NCBI GenBank assembly: GCA_964499935.1
Contig: CAZCMS010000001.1
Span: 124,001 to 188,000 of the forward strand
Source: CALBGR01 sp964499935
GTDB taxonomy: Bacteria; Patescibacteriota; Saccharimonadia; Saccharimonadales; UBA4665
Reading direction: 5' to 3'
Length of the DNA stretch: 64,000 bases
A model generated the notes under the pieces. The model was given only the letters and a program-made list of their open reading frames with translations, did no database searches and was not told the DNA's origin. This document shows, piece after piece, positions 52,519-58,446 of this stretch (positions are counted from its first letter, which is position 1; each line of letters opens with the position of its first letter). The position numbers were made by a program, and so were the translations under genes.

Positions 52519-53321
52519 CGTTGTGCTGGGAAATATGTCCCAATTTCTCTATTAAGGGTACATTGAATCGCATTTTCGGTTCTGCCGTTTGCAATGTACA
52601 TATCAATGCCTTGTGCTGTGACAAATTCTGCAGCCTGAAATTTACTTTTCATGCCTCCTTTACTGTTTGCGGAGTTTGATTCACCAACAAGGTGAGAAAG
52701 GTCGTATGTATCTGTAATTACTGGCACGACAGATTCTGGATTTTCAACATCTTCGTATACACCGTCAACGTCACTCAAAAGCACAAGGCTTGTTTTTCTG
52801 AACAAGCCACTTTTGTGTAACAGGGCAGAAAAGTGTGCAGCAAGCATATCGTTGTCGCCAAAGTTAATCTCAGAATGCGACAGTGCGTCATTTTCATTAC
52901 GTATTGGTATATCACCATGAGCGAATAGACGCTCCATAACCTGAAGCGCTTCTTGGCCTTCGTTGCTGGCAAGTTCTTGTCTTGTTGCCAGTAGTTGCCC
53001 GCACAAATGTGGCGCAAGCGCAGTTTGCCATGCGTTCATGAGCCCAAGTTGACCTAAACATGACATACGTTGTTCGTTGGCTATATCTTTTCGTGATTCT
53101 TTAGTGCGTGCTTCGCCGGTCAGCGCATATCCAGCTGAGATCGCGCCCGAGGTTGTAATACCTACGCATGCCCCCGTTTGTTTGAGGGATTTTACTTGTT
53201 CTGCAATACGCTCAATCGATTCGAGGTCAAGTGATGGAATGCCGTCTTGCATCGTTGTGGTTAGTTTGGTGCTAATCTTTATTTCAATAAGCTCGTCGTA
53301 TGTGTGAGTCTGTTCTTTCAT
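52515..53321 (-). CDS. proB: Glutamate 5-kinase without PUA domain
   Basis: 268 residues from ATG 53321, which has GGAG 8-9 bases upstream; the frame extends to 53390 but that part is the attenuator. Amino-acid-kinase motifs match ProB: VGITTSGAISAGYAL, CLGQLGLMNAW, the IPIRNENDALSHSEINFGDN substrate and ATP segment, LSDVDGVYED and SKGGMKSKFQAAEF. It phosphorylates glutamate in the first step of proline synthesis. The PUA domain of E. coli ProB is absent, as in several short forms. No proA or proC lies nearby. Regulation is by the leader described at 53361-53512. Confidence 0.88.
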   Translation of the reverse strand: MKEQTHTYDELIEIKISTKLTTTMQDGIPSLDLESIERIAEQVKSLKQTGACVGITTSGAISAGYALTGEARTKESRKDIANEQRMSCLGQLGLMNAWQTALAPHLCGQLLATRQELASNEGQEALQVMERLFAHGDIPIRNENDALSHSEINFGDNDMLAAHFSALLHKSGLFRKTSLVLLSDVDGVYEDVENPESVVPVITDTYDLSHLVGESNSANSKGGMKSKFQAAEFVTAQGIDMYIANGRTENAIQCTLNREIGTYFPAQR

Positions 53322-53360
53322 AGTAAATACTCCATGTATGCATGAGATGTGTGGGCATAA

Positions 53361-53381
53361 AAATACCCCTTGATCGGGGTC
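53361..53381 (-). terminator. Attenuator terminator of proB
   Basis: On the minus strand ACCCC (53380-53376), loop GATCAA, GGGGT (53369-53365) are followed by ATTTTTA. The stem is short but G/C-only at its core. Its left arm can instead pair with CGGGG at 53415-53411, which would prevent termination. Confidence 0.65.
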
Positions 53382-53419
53382 TATCTGCATGTAATGAAAT
53401 ATTCAAGAAACCCCGACTG

Positions 53420-53476
53420 CTACATAGGCGGGAGAAGAGGTGTTGCTGAAATGGTGAAACCAAATGCGTACTTCAT
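53420..53476 (-). CDS. Leader peptide of proB (18 residues, Pro-containing)
   Basis: Reads MKYAFGFTISATPLLPPM and stops. Three Pro codons (CCT, CCG, CCT) lie in the last six positions, and the CCCG core at 53432-53429 is part of the RNA pairing region. TATTGT ends 7 bases before the ATG, so it is probably translated from a leaderless mRNA. Its position 150 bases ahead of glutamate 5-kinase, with competing hairpins between, makes it a proline-sensing attenuation peptide (inference). Confidence 0.7.
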   Translation of the reverse strand: MKYAFGFTISATPLLPPM

Positions 53477-53483
53477 AATCTAA

Positions 53484-53512
53484 ACAATACGTTAATATAA
53501 AAATAAATACAA
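53484..53512 (-). promoter_or_regulatory. Promoter of the proB leader (TTGTAT-17-TATTGT)
   Basis: On the minus strand TTGTAT (53512-53507) and TATTGT (53489-53484) are 17 bases apart; the -10 ends 7 bases before the leader-peptide ATG at 53476. Confidence 0.6.
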
Positions 53513-53637
53513 ATTTTAGTAGCTAAAACGAAAAACGACAAGCAGACAATCAAAATAGAGGGAAACCAAGATAGCAACAGTGCCATCAATTCTATGTCTT
53601 GACGGTCTGCCCATCGCTCTTCGTACACTTGCAGAGG

Positions 53638-54252
53638 TTAGAAGCCGAAACCGTCTCGTATCGCGTCCCACGCAGGGTCGGGATATAGATCGCGAAAGCG
53701 ATCCTCTATTACCGGACTTTCCGATCCGAATTGAAATTCGCGACACTGATTGTTCTCGATGATCCTAGGGTCGGTGGGGGTGATGCTCTTCTTCGTGTGG
53801 TCAGGCTCGAAGAAAGGGCTTTCACGAGGTCGGTCATAAAAAAGTGGTACCGGAGAATCGTAGTTGGGCGTAGCGAGAGGCGGAGAACCCTGTGTAACAA
53901 GAAGGGTCTTATCGACTCTTTCCAGATGTTGCTGAATCAGAAAAGAGGCCATACTCGGCGCAAAAGACGAGATGACACTATCTCCGAGCGGTGTTACTGC
54001 ACGGGTTTCGAAGTTGATACTGAGCCTGAGTTCAGCGCCAAGTGACTTGTGCACCGTGATCTCAACTTCTGCCTCGTTTTTGCCAAGTACTACGGTGGTC
54101 TTGATTTCACTGTAAAGGCTAGACTGCGAGGTAACCGATCGCTCATCGAGATCAACGATGATCTTGTCATCACTGGTCCCTACAACGAGCTTCAGGGTTT
54201 TCAGTCCAGCACCGAGCGTGAGAACTTTCGGGTGTACGTACGTCTCTTGCAT
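53638..54252 (-). CDS. Unknown protein of the G+C-rich islet
   Basis: 204 residues from ATG 54252 (MQETYVHPKV). An upstream extension to 54354 would run through a 20-base hairpin and is rejected. The first half is beta-rich (LTLGAGLKTLKLVVGTSDDK, RLSINFETRAV); the second half is Pro/Asp-rich and probably disordered, ending DPAWDAIRDGFGF. No signal or membrane helix. Codon and base composition are G+C-richer than neighbours, like the gene at 54614. A TTGACT-17-TAATAA promoter lies 180 bases upstream. Function unknown. Confidence 0.65.
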   Translation of the reverse strand: MQETYVHPKVLTLGAGLKTLKLVVGTSDDKIIVDLDERSVTSQSSLYSEIKTTVVLGKNEAEVEITVHKSLGAELRLSINFETRAVTPLGDSVISSFAPSMASFLIQQHLERVDKTLLVTQGSPPLATPNYDSPVPLFYDRPRESPFFEPDHTKKSITPTDPRIIENNQCREFQFGSESPVIEDRFRDLYPDPAWDAIRDGFGF

Positions 54253-54320
54253 GATGCACTTTCTGTTGATTGGAGGAATCTCTGAGCTCAAGGCTTGTGA
54301 TGTTTCTCTATGTAAACACA

Positions 54321-54367
54321 AGATGAGGTGTGACTGTACTCCTAATAAGTACATTCACGCCTCATCT
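54321..54367. repeat. 20-base imperfect inverted repeat (long leader hairpin)
   Basis: Arms 54321-54340 and 54348-54367 match at 18 of 20 positions with a 7-base loop. The element lies in the predicted leader of the 53638-54252 gene, 68 bases before its start. It can act as a transcript hairpin on either strand. Confidence 0.8.
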
Positions 54368-54429
54368 TGAATGCTGTCTGCTTGTCAATGTGCCTCGGAA
54401 TATTCACATACTCAACGAAGGTAATGATA

Positions 54430-54458
54430 TTATTATCACAAAACAACGCAAAAGTCAA
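54430..54458 (-). promoter_or_regulatory. Promoter TTGACT-17-TAATAA
   Basis: On the minus strand TTGACT (54458-54453) and TAATAA (54435-54430) are 17 bases apart. Transcription should start near 54423 and give a leader of about 170 bases containing the long hairpin. Confidence 0.6.
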
Positions 54459-54483
54459 ATAATTATCATGTACATAGTTATTT

Positions 54484-54600
54484 GGGCATGAAAAAAGGAT
54501 CATACTCACACGTATGTAGCATAAAGCTACGGTGTTTTCCGATCCTTTCATCCCAGGTGGGCGAACTCGCTATATGCGAGCAAGCTCAGCCCACCCGGGG
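54484..54600 (-). terminator. Structured 3' region and terminator after the 54614 gene
   Basis: Two nested hairpins in series on the minus strand: GGTGGGC/GCCCACC (54556-54562 with 54589-54595) enclosing CTCGC/GCGAG, then AAAGGATC/GATCCTTT enclosing CAC/GTG and GTAGC/GCTAC (about 54487-54545) with a T run after it. The second has terminator form; the first has no T run. Confidence 0.7.
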
Positions 54601-54613
54601 TGTAACTACTTCC

Positions 54614-55612
54614 TTAGAAGCCGAGATTCACTTTCTCGTCATCCTTATAGATTTCCGAGCGTTCGGATTCGTTCAATGCTTGCCAGAACTTGGCAGCATC
54701 AGCGATCATTCGCCCTGCTTCATCGAACGTGCCATCAATGCTCGCGCAAGCCAAGCGCATGTGACTGAAGTCGGCTACGCCAATGAGCGTAAACGATACG
54801 TCATTCCGCTCGAGCGTGATCATGACACGACCAGCCGTGACATAGCTACGTACCTCTACTGTGCCAAATACACCCGACATGCCCTTTCTATCCGATGCAT
54901 AAATAAATGCACTGAGACCCTGATCGACGACTTCAATCTCGAACTGCATTGCCATATTCACGGCTCTATTGCTAAGCAGCTCGTAGAGGCGGTCGTTGAT
55001 ACTGAGTCCGTCAAGAAAGTAGGACCCGCTCAGTCGCACATTTGCGAATACATCGCTATATGCAACCAGTCGCTTCCAGCCTTGCTTAGGCTCACGGTAC
55101 AAGGTAATCCAAACTTCGCGCTTGTCAGGGCGCTGAGTACCGCTGTGATAGCCCTCCTCGCTGTACAGGTGCACAAGCGTTACCCATGCAATGCAATCAA
55201 CGACTTCGTACGGATTCTCGCCGAGGTCTGTATCTTGCCAGTCACGGATGCTGTGTTCGAAGACGTCCTTGACGAACCGGGTTCCGTGTACCTGTCGCCT
55301 TTCATCCCAGTGTCGCCGACTGCCAAGCTGGCCATCGGTGTCTACGGGGTAGTAACACTCCAGCCTTTTGCCCTGGAACTCTCGATTGTGGGGTGACGTG
55401 ATCGAACTGTTCTCGCCCCAGTGATTATTGGCAGCTCGATACAGCAGGTTTGCGTCACCACGTTCGACCACGATATTCAAGGTGGTCTCGACGTCGTCAA
55501 ACGACGCCGTCGTCTGAGTAAGGATTTCCTGCAAGAACGGGTACTGTTTCAGCAGAGCCTGGTTCTTCTTTGACGTAACGGGAGGCACGAATGCCACCAC
55601 CTCTCTGGACAT
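54614..55612 (-). CDS. Unknown protein of the G+C-rich islet (large)
   Basis: 332 residues, soluble, no recognised domain. It is acidic and Trp/Tyr-rich with segments such as HWDERRQVHGTRFVKDVF, DCIAWVTLVHLYSEEGYH and VWITLYREPKQGWKRLVAY. No signal, membrane helix or Cys motif. Local G+C is about 55% in places against roughly 40-42% for neighbours. A GGACGGA element sits directly before the ATG. It lies between a highly structured terminator and tRNA-Met. Function unknown; horizontal transfer is plausible. Confidence 0.7.
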   Translation of the reverse strand: MSREVVAFVPPVTSKKNQALLKQYPFLQEILTQTTASFDDVETTLNIVVERGDANLLYRAANNHWGENSSITSPHNREFQGKRLECYYPVDTDGQLGSRRHWDERRQVHGTRFVKDVFEHSIRDWQDTDLGENPYEVVDCIAWVTLVHLYSEEGYHSGTQRPDKREVWITLYREPKQGWKRLVAYSDVFANVRLSGSYFLDGLSINDRLYELLSNRAVNMAMQFEIEVVDQGLSAFIYASDRKGMSGVFGTVEVRSYVTAGRVMITLERNDVSFTLIGVADFSHMRLACASIDGTFDEAGRMIADAAKFWQALNESERSEIYKDDEKVNLGF

Positions 55613-55745
55613 TCCGTCCGGTTGACTCTAGTGCATTCCGCAATCGAGTATCTGTTAAGGGTGTAGTTACCTGCATTTCGTATTGTATAACAAAGTTGAA
55701 TATACTCATATTAAATTATGTGATCAAGTTAGAATTTTCTATTGA
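55613..55745. other. Spacer between islet gene and tRNA-Met
   Basis: On the minus strand a TATACAAT element lies about 70-80 bases before the start of the 54614 gene and may be its -10. I see no gene. With the tRNA this fills the 313-base stretch between the two protein genes. Confidence 0.4.
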
Positions 55746-55777
55746 AACAAAAACAAAACCACTCAACGAGAGTGGTT
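55746..55777 (-). terminator. Terminator of tRNA-Met
   Basis: On the minus strand AACCACTC, loop TCGTT, GAGTGGTT is followed by TTGTTTTTG, right after the tRNA 3' end. Confidence 0.85.
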
Positions 55778-55786
55778 GCATGTGTA

Positions 55787-55862
55787 TGGTGGGGGTGGTT
55801 GGAATCGAACCAACTACCAAGCGGTTATGAGCCGCCTGCTCTAACCGATGAGCTACACCCCC
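55787..55862 (-). tRNA. tRNA-Met (elongator, anticodon CAT)
   Basis: Cloverleaf on the minus strand: acceptor GGGGGTG/CACCCCC, D arm GCTC/GAGC, anticodon stem GGCGG/CCGCT with loop CTCATAA, T arm GTTGG/CCAAC with TTCGATT, and an encoded CCA end (55789-55787). The AGGCGG-CTCATAA-CCGCTTGGTA pattern is that of elongator tRNA-Met; tRNA-Ile2 (lysidine) is the alternative for a CAT anticodon. Confidence 0.92.
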
Positions 55863-55925
55863 TCATCGATACCTTAACAGATACGAGTATAGCAGATTTT
55901 TGCAAAAGTTATATACTATATATAC

Positions 55926-56375
55926 GTGTTTAATAAAATTAAAACCTACCAAGATAAAATTATTGAAGAGATACATGTCTTCCAGGATGTGCGAGCTCTT
56001 GGTATCGTAGCGTTTCTGGTAATCACCCTACTGATTAGCTGGAGTGGGGTAAAGGTTATAGAAACCAACTATGGACTACAAAAAGAGATTGCCACCATGC
56101 AACAAGAAACAGCAGTGCAACGGTTACAAAATCAAAACTTGGAGCTTGAAAATCAGTATTTCGAAACAGATGAATATTTAGAGCTAGAAGCGCGTAGAAA
56201 TTTTGGGCTCGCTGCACCAGGCGAAACTGTCTTAGTAGTACCAAAAGACGTAGCACTAAAAAATATTACCACCACCAATACAACTACAGCGAGTGGTGAA
56301 GCTAAGCCTTCAGAGCAGCCAACCTGGAAGCAAAACGTAGATGCATGGATGAAGTTTCTTTTAAACAAGAGCTAA
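55926..56375 (+). CDS. FtsB/DivIC-like septum formation initiator
   Basis: 149 residues with a GTG start. A cytoplasmic lead, one membrane helix at about 26-44, then a coiled coil (KEIATMQQETAVQRLQNQNL) and the family end (DEYLELEARRNFGLAAPGET). It should join the FtsQLB division complex. TACTAT ends 6 bases before the GTG, so the mRNA may be leaderless. A Thr/Ser-rich tail of about 40 residues extends beyond the usual length. Confidence 0.88.
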   Translation: MFNKIKTYQDKIIEEIHVFQDVRALGIVAFLVITLLISWSGVKVIETNYGLQKEIATMQQETAVQRLQNQNLELENQYFETDEYLELEARRNFGLAAPGETVLVVPKDVALKNITTTNTTTASGEAKPSEQPTWKQNVDAWMKFLLNKS

Positions 56376-56437
56376 TAATTGACAAAAATGCACCAGTTTG
56401 TTATTGTGTACTTTGACTTCAGTAGTCTACTAGATAA

Positions 56438-56512
56438 CGCGGGGTGGAGCAGTGGCAGCTCGTGTGGCTCATAACCACAAGGTCGCAGGTTCGAGTCCTG
56501 CCCCCGCAACCA
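56438..56512 (+). tRNA. Initiator tRNA-fMet (anticodon CAT)
   Basis: 75 bases with encoded CCA. The first base C and its partner A form the C1-A72 mismatch that defines bacterial initiators; acceptor CGCGGGG/CCCCGCA. The anticodon stem is TGTGG/CCACA with loop CTCATAA, so only two of the three G-C pairs normal for initiators are present (the 29-41 pair is U-A). T arm GCAGG/CCTGC. Confidence 0.95.
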
Positions 56513-56518
56513 AGATAA

Positions 56519-56547
56519 GAGTCTCACCTAGTGTGGGGCTTTTTTCT
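56519..56547 (+). terminator. Terminator of tRNA-fMet
   Basis: AGTCTCAC (56520-56527), loop CTAGT, GTGGGGCT (56533-56540), then TTTTTTC. Two G-U pairs are in the stem. Confidence 0.88.
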
Positions 56548-56608
56548 TGGTTGCTTTTGACTAAGGCACAAATCTTTTTGCGATAAGCGAGCAATACTGA
56601 AGTTCTGC

Positions 56609-56614
56609 TAATCT
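56609..56614 (+). promoter_or_regulatory. -10 hexamer TAATCT, leaderless start
   Basis: TAATCT ends exactly 6 bases before the ATG at 56621. Confidence 0.45.
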
Positions 56615-56620
56615 ATAGAT

Positions 56621-56902
56621 ATGGCTACATCTATTAAGCGTAAATTTTTAGATATTTTCAGAGACCCTAAAGGACGGATTGTTATTTGGCAATCGCCGAA
56701 TTTACTGCTGCTCGTGTGGATTGCATGCAAGGTCCTGGTTTTTGCAATTAATAATAATGATCTTGATGCCGGCTTCTCACATCTTGGCTCTGCATCACTT
56801 TTTGCATGGGCATATCTGGAAGTAAGTAGTGGCGTGAATACGTTTAGAAAAATTTTAGGACTAATCGTTGCCAGTGCTACTGTATGGAATTTCTTTACCT
56901 AG
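56621..56902 (+). CDS. Small two-helix membrane protein
   Basis: 93 residues. A basic, amphipathic start (residues 1-20) is followed by helices at about 26-42 and 57-88, the latter region broken by VSSGVNTFRK. The motif SHLGSASLFAWAYLEVSSGVN is striking but I cannot assign a family with confidence. Function unknown. It has its own probable leaderless promoter. Confidence 0.65.
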   Translation: MATSIKRKFLDIFRDPKGRIVIWQSPNLLLLVWIACKVLVFAINNNDLDAGFSHLGSASLFAWAYLEVSSGVNTFRKILGLIVASATVWNFFT

Positions 56903-57025
56903 ATTGCGCAAGCAATCAGAGCATCTCAATTACATGCAGCTTTTTATTGATAGCCTATCTGCATCATTATGTATATGCTTGCAGTATTACAGCGCCCAGT
57001 GTACTTTACCTACAGGAGAGAACTT

Positions 57026-57580
57026 ATGACTCAATTTCGACCAAGATTCAATGATTACAGATCACGAGAACAAATAGAAAGGGAAAAGAGACAGGCCGAG
57101 CAGCAGCGCCAGGACCAAGTATTCCACGATCGTGTACATAAACGTCGTGAAGCTTATGAGGTTCTGGTTGCGCAATTACCATTGCTAGAAAAGCATGTAG
57201 AAAAAAGTCCTGTAGACGTGACATATTTTTCACGGCTTAGGTCGTTCTTTCAGTCTGGGCTTGTAGGTGGTTGGCCGGTGAGTAGCTTGTATGTGCCTGG
57301 AAGTGGTGACTCTGAAAGTTATCATGGGCCAGTGCCAGCACGGACTGAGTATTTTATCATCACAGAAGATAAGCGCTTTGGATATGCATATGCTGACGAG
57401 GAATCAAACGTTTTTCGGCTGAGTGATCCTAACCAGTTCACGGTAGCTGGCTTTCTTGCTTATGATTACAGATATACTAGGGGTCCAAAGGGTGTCATAG
57501 GAGTACCCTCGGCAGAAAAAATCCAGCAGGTTGTTGGTGAGCTTCTCGCAGAATCTGGTGTGCGTTTTACTGAAGATTAG
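57026..57580 (+). CDS. Unknown soluble protein
   Basis: 184 residues from ATG 57026, which has an AGGAGAG site 5-6 bases upstream; an in-frame start at 56969 lacks one. The first 45 residues are Arg/Gln/Glu-rich and helical (REQIEREKRQAEQQRQDQ); the rest is a folded alpha/beta part with FIITEDKRFGYAYADEESN. No membrane helix. Function unknown. Confidence 0.65.
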   Translation: MTQFRPRFNDYRSREQIEREKRQAEQQRQDQVFHDRVHKRREAYEVLVAQLPLLEKHVEKSPVDVTYFSRLRSFFQSGLVGGWPVSSLYVPGSGDSESYHGPVPARTEYFIITEDKRFGYAYADEESNVFRLSDPNQFTVAGFLAYDYRYTRGPKGVIGVPSAEKIQQVVGELLAESGVRFTED

Positions 57581-57681
57581 GTTGCGGTAGAATTTACGCA
57601 AACAACCATAATGATAGTTTCGAAGTGTCTTAGGCGCTGCACAAAATTATAATCGATTATGGTTATATAAAGCTACGGTGT

Positions 57682-57687
57682 TATTGT
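57682..57687 (+). promoter_or_regulatory. -10 hexamer TATTGT, leaderless start
   Basis: TATTGT ends exactly 6 bases before the ATG at 57694, the same hexamer as in the proB leader promoter. Confidence 0.45.
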
Positions 57688-57693
57688 GTAATT

Positions 57694-58446
57694 ATGGAAG
57701 GTTTTCCTCATGAATCAGAGGTGTTTGCAAATTTACAGCCTTCTACGGTGGTGATGGCTCAAGAGTTTCAGAAAAAATTGGACCATACTTTCGAAGGTGA
57801 CCAACGACAGAGGATTGAGGAGGCATTGCTTTTGTCATGCGAAGTTCATGCTGATCAAGCTGATCGTTCTGATGGCACCCCTTATGTTGAGCATCCGTTG
57901 CAGGTAGCAAATAATGTCCTAGAAGCTCTTGAAGAGCCAGATGCTGAGGTTATTATCGCAGCCTTACTACATGATTCAGTGGAAGATCAGGCGAAGAAAC
58001 TAGCTCAGAAACTACAGCCTGATGTTAGCAAAACTCATTACGAGTACGTGGCGTTGCGATATATCGATGAGCGTTTTGGGGAGAGGGTAGCAAAAATTGT
58101 TGCTGCGCTTACTAATCCTGATTTTGACGAGGCACTTGCAGACAATGGGCATGATATTACCGCAGAAAATAAAAATAAACTGTACATGCATCACGTAACT
58201 GAGGCGATAGAAGACCCTGATGTGTTATTAATAAAACTTTTTGATTTTGCTGAAAATACGCTAAGGTTGCATGAAGTTGTTGATGTATCTCGGCGCTTAT
58301 ACCTTGCTCGAAAGTACACACCTGTCATAGATGTCTTCATTGCACGTCTACAAAGGGGCGATCATGGTATGAAGCAGTCAGTAGCCAACGAGCTGCTTGA
58401 ACAGTTACAGTCGACGTCTATGCAAATACAAATGTACGCAAATTGA
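57694..58446 (+). CDS. SpoT-like HD-domain hydrolase (no synthetase domain)
   Basis: 250 residues. The HD domain shows SDGTPYVEHPLQVANNV, ALLHDSVEDQAK (HD plus the ED pair), YIDERFGERVAKIVAALTNP and LLIKLFDFAENTL, the order found in the hydrolase domain of Rel/SpoT and MESH1. The synthetase, TGS and ACT domains are absent. It may hydrolyse (p)ppGpp or another nucleotide (inference). It ends one base before the convergent antiporter gene. Confidence 0.82.
   Translation: MEGFPHESEVFANLQPSTVVMAQEFQKKLDHTFEGDQRQRIEEALLLSCEVHADQADRSDGTPYVEHPLQVANNVLEALEEPDAEVIIAALLHDSVEDQAKKLAQKLQPDVSKTHYEYVALRYIDERFGERVAKIVAALTNPDFDEALADNGHDITAENKNKLYMHHVTEAIEDPDVLLIKLFDFAENTLRLHEVVDVSRRLYLARKYTPVIDVFIARLQRGDHGMKQSVANELLEQLQSTSMQIQMYAN

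Noticed and set aside
53322..53390. N-terminal extension of glutamate 5-kinase
   Set aside because: The 23 extra codons run through the attenuator terminator; GGAG is correctly placed only for ATG 53321 and ProB homology begins after it.
54253..54354. 34-codon extension of the 53638-54252 gene
   Set aside because: Its start would lie inside a 20-base hairpin and no ribosome site precedes it; residues are Cys/Leu-rich unlike the rest.
54482..55396. 304-residue plus-strand frame opposite the 54614-55612 gene
   Set aside because: It covers the same bases as the minus-strand frame, has Cys/His-rich shadow-like composition, runs through the terminator hairpins and has no ribosome site. The minus frame is longer and ends before a terminator.
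55787..55862. Reading of the CAT tRNA as tRNA-Ile2 or initiator
   Set aside because: It has a paired first acceptor base, so it is not an initiator; the anticodon-arm context matches elongator tRNA-Met better than Ile2, although Ile2 cannot be fully excluded by sight.
54521..57682. 16-base direct match ATAAAGCTACGGTGTT at 54521-54536 and 57667-57682
   Set aside because: About one match of this length is expected by chance in 64 kb, and the two contexts differ (one inside a terminator hairpin, the other upstream of the HD gene), so it is not called an attachment-site pair.
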